Assembly: GCA_964346645.1 (NCBI GenBank)
Contig: CAYFVU010000003.1
Coordinates: 1-64,000 of the forward strand
Length of the DNA stretch: 64,000 bases
Source: CAYFVU01 sp964346645
GTDB lineage: Bacteria; Spirochaetota; Spirochaetia; DSM-16054; Sediminispirochaetaceae
Reading direction: 5' to 3'
Part shown: positions 17,001 to 24,966 of the stretch, in pieces
Position numbering within the stretch: the first letter of the stretch is position 1
Layout of the letters: each line of letters opens with the position of its first letter
Notes under the pieces: model-generated
Databases searched by the model: none
What the model was told of the DNA's origin: nothing
The model's input: the letters and a program-made list of their open reading frames with translations, nothing else
Translations under genes and position numbers: made by a program

Positions 17001-17287
17001 AACATGGTATTCTCTACAGCGTGAGACTCGGGAATATCCACCGTCTTGCAGAAGAAGGCGGTCACGTCCTTACCGCCCCACCAGTCACCGAGACGTATGG
17101 GCTTCCAGTCCTCATCTATGAACCGATACGAGGCGAGACTCTCGAGCTCGGCCCTCTTGTACTGCCAGTCATCCAAGTCGACGGGATCGTAATAGCAGTA
17201 CTCTGCCAGTTTCTTCAGATGTCGTTCTATCCAGTTGTGGGGAAGGTCCGGACTCCTGTCGGGATCCTTTGGCTTTCTCTTGGGCAT
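14048..17287 (-). CDS. glycoside hydrolase family 38 alpha-mannosidase
   Basis: This 1079-residue enzyme is predicted to hydrolyse alpha-mannosides. After an N-terminal region of about 250 residues comes the GH38 catalytic domain. The zinc-binding motif is CAHSHLDIIYLWPIKET (HSHLD at 257-261), the nucleophile aspartate is in CWLPDVFGLVYTLPQIL (Asp371), and FHDTLPGTHRPE stands where the second zinc histidine is expected. The usual AWLWP appears as IYLWP, a local variation. A C-terminal beta domain follows. No signal peptide is visible, so it should act in the cytoplasm on imported oligosaccharides. GGAGGAACG precedes the ATG. It lies 45 nt downstream of the UroD-like gene and is probably co-transcribed with it. 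Specificity (alpha-1,2/1,3/1,6) cannot be inferred. Confidence 0.92.
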   Translation of the reverse strand: MPKRKPKDPDRSPDLPHNWIERHLKKLAEYCYYDPVDLDDWQYKRAELESLASYRFIDEDWKPIRLGDWWGGKDVTAFFCKTVDIPESHAVENTMLDVFLDGGEAQLSVDGYPWQGLDWNRSLVPIGEHVLRKSKIDLKIEAFVINFPYDDRRRDEREFHRFARARLLKVDRNIEAFLSDAYFVLDAYLSYYRRDDNLEIESFLLHHLEETCRRIGPHIESREEAVEAASRAREVLRDKVFGSSAYRHDGRVNICAHSHLDIIYLWPIKETFRKNCRTVTNMLSLMREYPEYKFSNSQAYLYKKLKEMYPEVFEELRARVKEGRWEIIGSMFVEPDGNLLGPESWVRQILFGKRFLREEFGIESETCWLPDVFGLVYTLPQILRKSGVKYFSTVKMNIWNDTNEFPHDTFRWRGPDGSEVLTHFPSTHFGQPYSADNLRQHWKDFREKQTVGENLFVYGYADGGGGPTREMVEASLRSENFPGLPNAEIEFAEEFFRRIETKNEELAVWDDELYLEAHRGTYTSKGDLKRLNRKGELLYRDAEILSAMAHIYGGEATQQRLNEGWELLLLHQFHDTLPGTHRPEGVPDIKRDYEKAFSIGNEVRDAAIDRLMASIDFGAEKECDAVLFNTLSWTRRALASVRERRESMAAVSAGSDTGLPVQHYGGRMWFEVEEAPSMGWVGVRFSGDVTRVQTGRSREEATASFDGRRIETEFYQIEIEDDGTLRRIFDKEFDREVLSGGGNRFQVFEDDPGYKFNSWDIAYHFEEYRYQVELSRGWELASNGPLFAVFSSSWWVLDSTIEQEMWLYKKDRRIDFSTKIQWHNTQKLLKVAFPLAVRSTTATYDLPFGHIERNTHRNTSWDQAKFEVVGHKWADISEGDYGVALLNDCKYGYDAKENVLRLSLLRSPIRPDDGSDQGDHRISYSLYPHYGTWRQAQVDRRGYEYNVPAIMCEVVPAEKDAGRTEEQSRSKAPSSRERKSETKLVSLPPKHSILNVDSSSLIVETVKQAEDGNGVVVRSFDSTGTHSHNIFMMPVDVARIEETDLLEENPVSMDAESRRFSVRYSPYEIKTHRLILSCK

Positions 17288-17332
17288 CGTTCCTCCAATC
17301 AGCAGTGGGTGTTCATCAGAAGGCTGTTCTCA

Positions 17333-18478
17333 TCAGTAGGTACAGGCTCGAGCTGCCTGGGCAAAGGCATCCACGAGCTCGGGTTTCGCATCAAAGAAGT
17401 GGTCCGACGGAGAGATGATGTAGCCCCCATCCTTCCCGCAGGCATCGAAGCAGCGCTTCACCTCCTCCTCGGTCTGCTCGGGACTCACGTTCCAGAGAAA
17501 CTCGTTCTGGTCAAAACCGCCGATAAAGCAGACCCTGTCACCGATCCGTCGATGGGCTTCGGCCAGGTCTACATCTCCGCCCATGCCCCGAGGAGTAAAG
17601 GTCTCCATGGCGACCGAGCCCATATCCGCGATCTGCTCCAGAATAGGCATCATTCCGCCGCAGGTGTGGTAGACGATTCTCTGTCCCGACTTCTGCGCCG
17701 CCTCGATAATCGGTGCATCGTAAGGCGCCACGAACTTTTCGAAGATGTTCGGAGAGATCACGGTCGTAGAGGCATCGCCCCCTCCCAGCTCGATCAGGTC
17801 CAGCGGCACTTCCTCCAGCGACTCCACATAGCGCATCTTTCGCTCGTAGAGCACATGCAGCAAATCCTTTATGAAATTCGGATCGTCGAAGGTGCCGAGA
17901 ATAAGATTCTCTATGCCGTACAGTACCGCCGCATCCTGCCAGCATCCGGGCTGGCCGTAGACGTCGAAGGGAGGGATGACCGAGCGCACGAGCCCCTCAT
18001 CTCCTATCGCCTCGACACAGCTCCTCACCTTCTCGGCATCGCATTTATAGTGAGGTACGTGCTTTGCGATAATGTCAAGGTCCTTCTTGCCCTTTATCAG
18101 ATTCTCCCTTACCCAGGAGGTGTACTGGTTGCTCTGGGTGAGCATGGTGAGCTCGCCGTCTGGAGTCTTCACGGTATACCTGCGGGTGTGGTAATCAGGA
18201 TCCTCCACCTCTTCGGAGCTGATCCTCCAATTGTCGGCAACGATGCCCTCGTATCCTGTCTCATCGTAGTTCGATCTATACTGCCCCTTGGACTCGTCCG
18301 GCATAAAGGGCTGAATCCAATCGATTCTGTCCAAACCGTGCCGCTCGAAGAACTCGGGCATGCTCGCCTCGTTTTCATACGTATGTAGATAGTAGTTTTG
18401 CAAGGTATGGGTGGATGCAGGCAGCCTATCGGCCTTTTCGTTGGCGAGGGCCTTTAGCATCCGCTTTCGTGAAGTCAT
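17333..18478 (-). CDS. uroporphyrinogen-decarboxylase-like (MtaA/CmuA-type) methyltransferase-family protein
   Basis: This 381-residue protein has the UroD/MtaA TIM-barrel fold. The N-terminus (SRKRMLKALANEKADRLPAS) and the segment GQRIVYHTCGGMMPILEQIADMG are characteristic. His271 and Cys273 (HTCG) match the zinc-ligand H-x-C motif of corrinoid-dependent methyltransferases, which is absent in true haem-pathway HemE. The likely role is methyl transfer to or from a corrinoid or thiol, but no corrinoid protein gene is nearby. Such proteins commonly occur in sugar-catabolism loci with unknown function. The start at 18478 is chosen for the GAGGAGAGGCT upstream; an in-frame ATG lies at 18499. It heads an operon with the alpha-mannosidase, and its promoter lies at 18513-18541. 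It is a paralogue of the protein at 38577-39713. Confidence 0.82.
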   Translation of the reverse strand: MTSRKRMLKALANEKADRLPASTHTLQNYYLHTYENEASMPEFFERHGLDRIDWIQPFMPDESKGQYRSNYDETGYEGIVADNWRISSEEVEDPDYHTRRYTVKTPDGELTMLTQSNQYTSWVRENLIKGKKDLDIIAKHVPHYKCDAEKVRSCVEAIGDEGLVRSVIPPFDVYGQPGCWQDAAVLYGIENLILGTFDDPNFIKDLLHVLYERKMRYVESLEEVPLDLIELGGGDASTTVISPNIFEKFVAPYDAPIIEAAQKSGQRIVYHTCGGMMPILEQIADMGSVAMETFTPRGMGGDVDLAEAHRRIGDRVCFIGGFDQNEFLWNVSPEQTEEEVKRCFDACGKDGGYIISPSDHFFDAKPELVDAFAQAARACTY

Positions 18479-18512
18479 AGCCTCTCCTCGTATAAGCATA
18501 TTAGTTATGTTT

Positions 18513-18541
18513 ATTATAACTTATATTATTAGTACTGTAAA
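18513..18541 (-). promoter_or_regulatory. promoter of UroD-like/mannosidase operon
   Basis: TTTACA (18536-18541, minus strand), a 17-nt spacer and a perfect TATAAT (18513-18518) lie 35 nt upstream of the start codon. The surrounding sequence is strongly AT-rich. The divergent regulator gene and its palindrome (18595-18604) lie just upstream. Confidence 0.65.
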
Positions 18542-18594
18542 TCAATTTACACAATTCATTATTGCTTACAATACATGAATTAATAAATTTTATT

Positions 18595-18604
18595 TGATAT
18601 ATCA
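18595..18604. promoter_or_regulatory. TGATATATCA operator candidate
   Basis: A perfect 10-bp palindrome, TGATATATCA, lies in the context TTTTATTTGATATATCATTT between the UroD-like operon and the GntR-LacI hybrid regulator gene. The same palindrome, with the same flanks, occurs at 23002-23011 upstream of the second ABC operon. Occurrence in exactly these two places suggests the hybrid regulator recognises it and controls itself and the transporter. Confidence 0.55.
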
Positions 18605-18636
18605 TTTTATTGACAACAAAAGGGAACTCGAGTAAA

Positions 18637-19773
18637 ATGAAGGGAGATATGAATGAGAAGCAACCTCTCTACAGAGCCATCTACGACGAGATTCTCCACA
18701 AGATCGAAACGGGAGAATACAAGCCGGGAGACAAGATCCTCACGGAGACCGAATGGGCGGAGCGCTACAACGTGAGCCGCATCACCTCGAAAAAGGCCCT
18801 CGACCTCGCCGCGGAGAACCACATAATTTTGCGATATCCCGGTCGCGGCTCTTTCATTGCCGACGATTCGAAGAAGATGATAGGAAGGAACCAGAGTTCT
18901 AAGAAAAAAGTCTTCGGCATCATACAACACGTGCTTTCGGATTCCTTCGGCCTTGAGATCTTCCAGACCCTCGAGCGGCTCGCACAGGATGCGGATATCC
19001 TCACCTTCACCGGCATCTCCTACGACGATGTAGAGAGGGAGAAGAGGCTCATCCACAACTTCTTCAACTACGGAGTCGACGGTTTCGTCATATTTCCCGT
19101 GCACAACGAGACCTTCAATAACGAGATCCTCAAACTCATTTTGGACGGCTTTCCCGTCGTATTAGTCGACCGCACCCTCAATGACGTATCTTGCCCCAAC
19201 GTCATTTCCGACAACTACGAGGGCGCAAAGAAAGGGATGAACTATCTCTACTCCCTCGGACACGAGAACATCGGCATACTCTCGCGACCGATCGGCACGA
19301 CCACCACCCTCATGGAGCGACAAAAGGGCATCATGCAGGCCATCATGGAAAGCGGTCATACCTTCAAACGCAACTGGTGGCTCACCACTCTCGACTCTGT
19401 TGACGAGAAGAGCGACGAGTCGTTCCTCCGATCTAAGGAGCAGGTACGACAGTTTCTCGAGGAGAATCCCGACATCACGGCGATATTCGGTCTCAAGTAT
19501 GCGGTGGTCCCCGTGGTGGAAGTGGCTGCTCACGAGATGGGCCTGAGAATCCCCGAGGACCTATCGATTATCTGCTTCGACGATCCAGGCTACATGGTAA
19601 ACCGGATAAAACCCGTGACGCATCTGAAGCAAAGGGAGAGCGAGATCGCAGAGAAAGCCTTCAGCCTCATAACCCACATGCTGAACGGCGATGATTTCGA
19701 GTACACTCACACCATCGAAGTAGATCTCGTCGTGGGCGAGACTACTGCAAACCGCTATTCGAGCGGCGAGTAA
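18637..19773 (+). CDS. GntR-LacI hybrid (AraR-type) transcriptional regulator
   Basis: This roughly 378-residue regulator joins an N-terminal GntR-type winged helix to a LacI-type sugar-binding domain, as in Bacillus AraR. The winged helix includes LYRAIYDEILHKIETGEYKPGDKILTE, WAERYNVSRITSKKALDLAAENHI and PGRGSFIA. The C-terminal domain contains VDGFVIFPVH, GHENIGILSRPIGTTTTLMERQKGI and LSIICFDDPG. In-frame starts exist at 18610 (TTG), 18637 (ATG) and 18649 (ATG). I chose 18637 because AAGGGA lies upstream; 18649 has AGGGAG but only a 2-nt spacer. It is divergent from the UroD-like/mannosidase operon and convergent with the second ABC set, which it probably controls through TGATATATCA. The effector is presumably a sugar. 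Confidence 0.88.
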   Translation: MKGDMNEKQPLYRAIYDEILHKIETGEYKPGDKILTETEWAERYNVSRITSKKALDLAAENHIILRYPGRGSFIADDSKKMIGRNQSSKKKVFGIIQHVLSDSFGLEIFQTLERLAQDADILTFTGISYDDVEREKRLIHNFFNYGVDGFVIFPVHNETFNNEILKLILDGFPVVLVDRTLNDVSCPNVISDNYEGAKKGMNYLYSLGHENIGILSRPIGTTTTLMERQKGIMQAIMESGHTFKRNWWLTTLDSVDEKSDESFLRSKEQVRQFLEENPDITAIFGLKYAVVPVVEVAAHEMGLRIPEDLSIICFDDPGYMVNRIKPVTHLKQRESEIAEKAFSLITHMLNGDDFEYTHTIEVDLVVGETTANRYSSGE

Positions 19774-19777
19774 CTGG

Positions 19778-20620
19778 CTACCCCTTTACCGAACCGGCTA
19801 CCAATGCCTTGATGATGAAGCGCTGCAGAAAGAGCACCAGTGCCACCGCCGGCAAGAGCCCCATCACACCTGCCGCCGCAAGGAAGTGTGTGGAGATGTC
19901 CTGATAGGAGCCCTGCGCCTGGAGGATACCTACCGAAACCGGATAGAGCTCGTTATCGCTCAGCAGAAAGAAGGGAATGATGAACTGCGACCAGGCATTG
20001 ATACTGTTGAAGATGGTGGCGCTGGCAATACCCGGAAGCGCCGTCGGAATAACCACCCGGGTCATGACGCCGAACCTGGTGCAGCCATCGACGATGGCCG
20101 CCTCATCGAGCTCCGGCGGAATCGCATCGAATACCCCTTTCATCAGAAAAGTGGTAAAGGGAAGGTGAATAGCCACGTAGATCAACGCAATGCCGATAAA
20201 GGTGTTTAGCAGATTGAGATTGGAGTAGTACCAGTAGATCGGGATGCTGATGATGATCGGCGAGATCATCTGGAAAAAGAGTATGCCTATGAGCACGAGG
20301 TTCTTGTTCTTGAATTGCCCCCTCGAGAGGGCAAAGGCCGAAGGAAATGCGGCAAGCAGCACTCCCACCGCGGTAGTAATAACCAGCGCAGCCGAGTTCC
20401 TAAGGTAGACCTCCATCTGAATGTTCTTCATCACCTTTCCGTAGTTATCGAAGGTAATGTCGAGCGGGAAGAAGTTGAACAGATGGACCGGCTCGAGTAC
20501 CTGATCAGAGGTCTTCAACGAAAGTGCAATGATGTACACTACCGGCAGGAGAAAGAATACCAGCAGCACCGCGTAGAACAAGTACAGAAAGATCTTGTGT
20601 TTCAGTGAATATGTGTACAT
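19778..20620 (-). CDS. sugar ABC transporter permease (MalG type)
   Basis: This CUT1-type inner-membrane permease of 280 residues has about six transmembrane segments. The EAA loop is AIPPELDEAAIVDGCTRFGVMTRVVIP, and the C-terminus FIIKALVAGSVKG is typical. The start codon directly abuts the stop of the MalF-type partner, so they are translationally coupled. It has normal length, without the insertion seen in the permease at 10288-11292. It is the third gene of the 22.9-19.8 kb operon, and the ATPase is missing. Confidence 0.92.
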   Translation of the reverse strand: MYTYSLKHKIFLYLFYAVLLVFFLLPVVYIIALSLKTSDQVLEPVHLFNFFPLDITFDNYGKVMKNIQMEVYLRNSAALVITTAVGVLLAAFPSAFALSRGQFKNKNLVLIGILFFQMISPIIISIPIYWYYSNLNLLNTFIGIALIYVAIHLPFTTFLMKGVFDAIPPELDEAAIVDGCTRFGVMTRVVIPTALPGIASATIFNSINAWSQFIIPFFLLSDNELYPVSVGILQAQGSYQDISTHFLAAAGVMGLLPAVALVLFLQRFIIKALVAGSVKG

Positions 20621-21481
20621 TTATTTGTTCCTCATCAGTCGTAGATAGAAGGCCGTAAATATCGAGGATGAGAGAATCATAAGCACGGCAAACACGGCAC
20701 CCCTGGCCAGACTCATCCTCAGGAAGGTAGCTTTATAGGTCTGCAGCGAGAGCACGGTCGTAGAGATGCCCGGACCGCCCTGAGTGAGCGACCAGATCGC
20801 ATCGTAGGTATTGACCGTTGCAATCGTAATGAGGACGAGGTTAATGAGCAACATTGGCTTGAGCAGCGGCAACGTGATCGTCCAAAAGCGCTGCATCGGC
20901 GTCGCTCCATCTATGGAGGCGGCCTCATAGAGCTGGGGATCGATGGCCCGCAACGCTCCGTACTGTAGTATGCCGCTGAAGCCCGTTCCACGCCATATGT
21001 TCGCCACGACGATCGCCATTAGGGCCCACCCGGGATTCACGAGGAAGGAGATTCGCTCACCTCCGAAGAGCTCTATCGTGTTGTTGATGACTCCCCATGC
21101 AGCACTGCTGAAGAGCAGATTCCAAGTAATACCCGCAATGACACCGGGAACGACCCAAGCCGCAATCATGGCAACCTTGAGGATCTCCATCCCCGGCAGA
21201 TGGGTTTCCAGCAGCAGCCCGACTAAAAGTCCGAGCAGGAGCTGGAATGTGACTACGCACACGACGAAAACTAGCGTATTACGGAGAATGACGGCTGTGT
21301 CCGGATCGCTGAGCACCTGAAAATACGTCTTGAAGGTGTACTCTATGTCCGCTATGCCGATCCGCGCGTCGGTAAAGCTCAACCTGATGGCATCGATTAC
21401 AGGAATAAGGTAGAAGAGCGCCATAATGACCGCCACCGGCAGAAGCCAGAAAAAAATCCATTTTTGAGAGCTGGTCAGCAT
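20621..21481 (-). CDS. sugar ABC transporter permease (MalF type)
   Basis: This 286-residue permease of a CUT1-type importer has about six predicted transmembrane helices. The first is WIFFWLLPVAVIMALFYLIP. The coupling loop reads DPQLYEAASIDGATPMQRFWTITLPLL. AAGGAGCC lies upstream of the ATG. The gene follows the binding protein after a 76-nt gap containing a stem-loop. Confidence 0.92.
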   Translation of the reverse strand: MLTSSQKWIFFWLLPVAVIMALFYLIPVIDAIRLSFTDARIGIADIEYTFKTYFQVLSDPDTAVILRNTLVFVVCVVTFQLLLGLLVGLLLETHLPGMEILKVAMIAAWVVPGVIAGITWNLLFSSAAWGVINNTIELFGGERISFLVNPGWALMAIVVANIWRGTGFSGILQYGALRAIDPQLYEAASIDGATPMQRFWTITLPLLKPMLLINLVLITIATVNTYDAIWSLTQGGPGISTTVLSLQTYKATFLRMSLARGAVFAVLMILSSSIFTAFYLRLMRNK

Positions 21482-21506
21482 GAAAAAGGCTCCTTTGATA
21501 AGATGA

Positions 21507-21535
21507 GGCGCGCAGAGGCTCTCCCCCTACGCGCC
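21507..21535 (-). other. stem-loop between binding-protein and permease genes
   Basis: GGCGCG (21507-21512) and CGCGCC (21530-21535) form a 6-bp GC stem around a 17-nt loop. It lies just after the binding-protein stop codon on the minus strand, without a T-run. It takes the same position as the hairpins in the other two ABC operons of this window. Confidence 0.45.
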
Positions 21536-21557
21536 GATAATCCGAGTCGAAGAGATA

Positions 21558-22877
21558 CTACATCTCTTCGTACTTGTCCATAACCTTCTTGTACATCTGA
21601 TCCACGATTTTCTCGATGTCGGCGTTGCCGGCAATGATCTTGCCGACGCTCTCTTCGAGAAGGCTTTCGACCTCTGGATAGAGGGAAGTGGCGGGACGAG
21701 CCCGTCCGACTTCGAGCTCCTTATAGATCTGATCGTAGAAGGGCGAATCGAATGCGGGTTCCTCGAATACGTCCTTACGCACGGGGATATAGCCGTGAAG
21801 AGGCAGACGTTCGGCCATCGCCTCCTTGCTGACATAGACCTCCTTCACGAAATCTATGGAGGCTTCGAGCTTCTCCTCGTCCTGACTCATAAAGCCGAAG
21901 GTCCAGCCACCGTAGATATTGGATGCCTGATTGGTCTTCGGGGTTGGCAAAGATGCGTACCCCCAGCCCTCTGGCAGTGCGTTGTTCACCCAGGAACCGG
22001 CGATCATCGTGGCAACGTTGCCTGCCTTCGCTTCGGTCTGGAGCTCGGTGTGCTCGTATCCGACGATCTCCTTAGGCATGGCCTTGGTATCGATCAGCTC
22101 GCGGTAGAACTCGAGGGTCTTGACCAGTGCCTCCTTGTTCTTCCCCTCACCGAAAACCGGTCGGTAATCGTCGTCGGGATCGAAGAGGATGCCGTCCTGT
22201 GCCCAGAACATCGGCAGGAGGCAGAAAGCGGCCGCTGGCCCCTTGCCCTGCGTCATGAAGGGCCAAGCATCCTTTCCTTCCGACTTCATCTCCTCGTTCA
22301 GCTCCCTGATGTCGTCCCAGGTCTCCGGAGCCTCCGAAGTTATCTCCTGGTTGTAGTAGTAGAGCAGCGTTCCGGTCTCGGCCCAGAAGGCGTACTGCTT
22401 GCCCTCCCGCTGGGTGACCATCTTGGTGAAGTCGAAGAACTGATCCTTCGTCTCTTGGCTCACGTACTCATCGATCGGGGTGAGTACACCGGCCTCGTGA
22501 AAGTTGCCGAGCCACTGACTGTCGATGTTGGCGAAATCGTACGGATCGCCCGCCAGTGCTGCATTGAGCAGCTTGGTCATCGCCTGAGCGGTCTGTCCGC
22601 CTGGGATGAGCTCGATCTCCACGTACACGTTTGGATGCTTCTCCGCCCATGCCTTGAGCCTCCTCTCGTAAAAGTCGACCCGTTCTTCGACAGTCGAGTT
22701 CATGGTATTCCACGAACCGATCAGAGCCTTCAGCTTGATGGGAGCGCCGGGATGCCCGGCCTCGGTTGCGCTTGCCACCGGTTCGGCCTCGGCACCCTTT
22801 TCCTGAGAGCCTCCGGCCCAGACGGTTCCCACGCAACACACGAGCAGAACTGTGAGTACTAATGTGATTTTTCTCAC
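21558..22877 (-). CDS. extracellular sugar-binding protein of ABC importer
   Basis: This 439-residue solute-binding protein starts at a GTG with AAGGAGGAATCAAC upstream, giving MRKITLVLTVLLVCCVGTVWAGGSQ. That is a signal peptide with probable cleavage around VWA-GG, a style common in spirochaete binding proteins. An in-frame ATG lies at 22931 but would place 18 atypical residues before the signal peptide. Family 1 SBP features include KAWAEKHPNVYVEIELIPGGQ, GDPYDFANIDSQWLGNFHEAGVLTPIDEYV and APETWDDIRELNEEM. It heads the operon with the two permeases and has a good promoter at 22915-22943. The sugar is unknown. Confidence 0.9.
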   Translation of the reverse strand: MRKITLVLTVLLVCCVGTVWAGGSQEKGAEAEPVASATEAGHPGAPIKLKALIGSWNTMNSTVEERVDFYERRLKAWAEKHPNVYVEIELIPGGQTAQAMTKLLNAALAGDPYDFANIDSQWLGNFHEAGVLTPIDEYVSQETKDQFFDFTKMVTQREGKQYAFWAETGTLLYYYNQEITSEAPETWDDIRELNEEMKSEGKDAWPFMTQGKGPAAAFCLLPMFWAQDGILFDPDDDYRPVFGEGKNKEALVKTLEFYRELIDTKAMPKEIVGYEHTELQTEAKAGNVATMIAGSWVNNALPEGWGYASLPTPKTNQASNIYGGWTFGFMSQDEEKLEASIDFVKEVYVSKEAMAERLPLHGYIPVRKDVFEEPAFDSPFYDQIYKELEVGRARPATSLYPEVESLLEESVGKIIAGNADIEKIVDQMYKKVMDKYEEM

Positions 22878-22914
22878 GTTGATTCCTCCTTGTCTTATGC
22901 AATTAGATATATTG

Positions 22915-22943
22915 ATAATAACATAAAACATTATTTCTGCAAA
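22915..22943 (-). promoter_or_regulatory. promoter of second ABC operon
   Basis: TTTGCA (22938-22943, minus strand) and TATTAT (22915-22920) are separated by 17 nt, 38 nt upstream of the GTG start at 22877. The upstream region to about 23020 is extremely AT-rich and could act as an UP element. Confidence 0.6.
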
Positions 22944-23001
22944 CCAATAAATAAAATTTTATTAATTTTATATAATATAATATTTTATTAAAATTTTTAT
23001 T

Positions 23002-23011
23002 TGATATATCA
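23002..23011. promoter_or_regulatory. TGATATATCA operator candidate, second copy
   Basis: This is the second copy of the palindrome seen at 18595-18604, again embedded in TTTATTTGATATATCATTTA. It lies about 60 bp upstream of the -35 of the ABC operon and about 50 bp upstream of the -35 of the divergent bicupin gene. It is likely bound by the GntR-LacI hybrid regulator. Confidence 0.5.
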
Positions 23012-23058
23012 TTTAGTAATTGGCCGAGTTCGCTACTATACCGATACCGCAACAAAAT

Positions 23059-23110
23059 TTGCATTCAAGTCTTACTCCTTTTATAATCTTATTTGTTGAA
23101 TGCGTATTCT
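23059..23110 (+). promoter_or_regulatory. bicupin promoter with LacI-type operator variant
   Basis: TTGCAT (23059-23064), a 17-nt spacer and TATAAT (23082-23087) form a strong plus-strand promoter. Nine bases downstream lies TGAATGCGTATTCT (23097-23110), which matches the TACGTA-type operator of the 29-40 kb cluster except for one base at the core. The bicupin gene may therefore belong to the same regulon. Confidence 0.55.
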
Positions 23111-23163
23111 CGCACAGATGATCAGGTAAATTTACATGTGCGGGTGATACGAAAGGAGGTACT

Positions 23164-24168
23164 ATGATAGATTGGAGCCCTCACCTGGTGCGCTACAGCG
23201 AGCTCCGTCCAGGCAGTGCGGCGTTCGTCGATGCGCGCATCCCGGGAAGTCATATGAAGGAGAACTACTGCATCGTCGGAAAGGGGGTCACGGAGAACCC
23301 GCGACAGCCCATCCACATACACGAGACCGACGGCTTTCACGTCGGCGCGGCGGGCCAACCCCCGAACATCCTCAACTCCCTTCACAGTCACTTCTCCGCA
23401 GAGGTCTTCATGATCTTCAAAGGCAGGTTCAGAATTTTCTGGGGAGCGAAGGGCGACAACGAGGCAGTTCTCGGCCCTGGAGACATGATTTCGGTGCCTA
23501 CCCACTGCTTTCGCGGTTTCGAGGTGATGGGGGACGACTACGGCTTCATGTTCACCCTTCTGGGACGGGACGATGTCGGAGGCGGCATCGTGTGGCATCC
23601 CGACGTGCTCCTCGAGGGGAGAAAACACGGCCTCTACCTGCTGAAGGACAAGAGCCTTGCCGACACCACGAAGGGTGACCCCGTTCCTTCGGAGGAGGAG
23701 CTCTACCCTACGATGAGCCCAGAGGAGGTTGCAGAGTACGACGAGTACAGCGTCGATGAGATGATGGAGCACGTCAATTTCAGGAGCGAGATCACCCCCA
23801 CCGACAGCCCATTCACCACCAAGGGCTCGTTCAGGCAGTACAACCTCATAGGCGACGGCGCCTCCTCCACCGATTTCTCGGTAAAGAGCAGAGACGACGC
23901 CTGCATATTTGGCTATGAGATGGATACGAACGGAAGACTGCCCATGCATCGGAGGCCGGAGAACCAGGTGCTGGTCAACATGGGCGGCGACGTACTGGTA
24001 GAGTTCGGCGGGGAGGGTAACGGCTCAACTCCGCTGGTCCTCACCCCCGGAGACAGCTTCGACCACCCTAAGGGACTCCCCTTCTCCCTGAAGAGTGTGC
24101 GGGGCCCAAGCTTGACCTACTGCTTCGTTGCGGGTAACGAACCCTCCCACCCGGAGATCCTGGAGTGA
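23164..24168 (+). CDS. bicupin protein, homogentisate-dioxygenase-like fold
   Basis: This 334-residue protein has two cupin domains. The N-terminal domain (about 65-160) contains LHSHFSAEVFMIFKGRFRIFWG and LGPGDMISVPTHCFRGFEVMG, matching cupin motifs 1 and 2, so HSHFSAE can bind a metal. The C-terminal domain (about 240-325) has LPMHRRPENQVLVNMGGDVLVEF and LTPGDSFDHPKGLPFSL. Overall arrangement resembles homogentisate 1,2-dioxygenase relatives, but sugar isomerases and dioxygenases also use this fold. AAGGAGG precedes the ATG. The alpha/beta hydrolase gene overlaps its end by 4 bp. Function is unknown; co-occurrence with an exporter and sugar operons suggests metabolism of an imported small molecule. 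Confidence 0.78.
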   Translation: MIDWSPHLVRYSELRPGSAAFVDARIPGSHMKENYCIVGKGVTENPRQPIHIHETDGFHVGAAGQPPNILNSLHSHFSAEVFMIFKGRFRIFWGAKGDNEAVLGPGDMISVPTHCFRGFEVMGDDYGFMFTLLGRDDVGGGIVWHPDVLLEGRKHGLYLLKDKSLADTTKGDPVPSEEELYPTMSPEEVAEYDEYSVDEMMEHVNFRSEITPTDSPFTTKGSFRQYNLIGDGASSTDFSVKSRDDACIFGYEMDTNGRLPMHRRPENQVLVNMGGDVLVEFGGEGNGSTPLVLTPGDSFDHPKGLPFSLKSVRGPSLTYCFVAGNEPSHPEILE

Positions 24169-24962
24169 GCCCCGAGTCGTCTGATACGGCTCGGCCCGCT
24201 CTACGCTGCACGGCGAAAGATGGAATCCTCCTCCTGCCGGGCCTCCTCTGCGACGACCGTCTATTCGCCCCCCAGGTCCCGCATCTGAAACGTCTCATCT
24301 CTGCGGACAGCATCCACACAGTGCATCTCCTGCCGGCAGAACGGAGCATCACAGCCATAGCCCGAAGGGTGGTTGAGGAGGTGGACGAACGGCTCGGGCC
24401 GGATCGTCCGCTGGTTTTGGTTGGTCTTTCCATGGGTGGGATCACAGCCATGGAAATCCTCAGGCAATTCCCCGACCGTGTGTCCGGGCTCAGCCTCTTG
24501 GACACCAACGCCATGGCGGAGGGCGAGTCCGCCTCCGAGGAGCGGTATGCGATGGTCGCCGATGCGGTCGAACACGGCATCGGCTGGTCGATGCGCGAAC
24601 GCCTTCTCCCCGCCCTCCTCCACCCTGCGTTTCAAGGGGGCACGGAGCTGCCGCAACTCATGGTCTCGATGGCGGAGGAGGCCGGTCTCTTCCATTACCG
24701 GCCCCATGCAGATGCCCTCGCAAATCGACCGGACTATTCGGAGACACTGTCCCGGTACGACGGGCCGGCGCAGATCATCGCAGGCGACAGAGACGTGCTT
24801 TGCCCGCCGGAACGTCAGCACCACCTGCTCAACTGCCTTCCGGGGGCCATTCTCCACTTCATAGGCACCTGCGGCCACATCTCGACGCTCGAACAGCCAG
24901 AGACGGTCAACCGGCTCCTCACCTCGTGGCTCACGGATATCGTCGGGGCGGCCAACGGCTGA
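24165..24962 (+). CDS. alpha/beta hydrolase
   Basis: This 265-residue alpha/beta hydrolase-fold enzyme begins at a GTG overlapping the bicupin stop codon (GTGA), a translationally coupled pair. The oxyanion region is ILLLPGLLCDDRLF, the nucleophile elbow is VLVGLSMGGIT (GLSMG serine), the acid lies in IIAGDRDVLCP, and the histidine in GTCGHISTLEQPE. The triad is therefore complete. It is related to carboxylesterases and lactone hydrolases. Following the bicupin, it may open a lactone or ester produced in the same pathway. The substrate is not inferable. It is convergent with the EamA transporter after only 4 nt. Confidence 0.85.
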   Translation: MSPESSDTARPALRCTAKDGILLLPGLLCDDRLFAPQVPHLKRLISADSIHTVHLLPAERSITAIARRVVEEVDERLGPDRPLVLVGLSMGGITAMEILRQFPDRVSGLSLLDTNAMAEGESASEERYAMVADAVEHGIGWSMRERLLPALLHPAFQGGTELPQLMVSMAEEAGLFHYRPHADALANRPDYSETLSRYDGPAQIIAGDRDVLCPPERQHHLLNCLPGAILHFIGTCGHISTLEQPETVNRLLTSWLTDIVGAANG

Positions 24963-24966
24963 CTGC

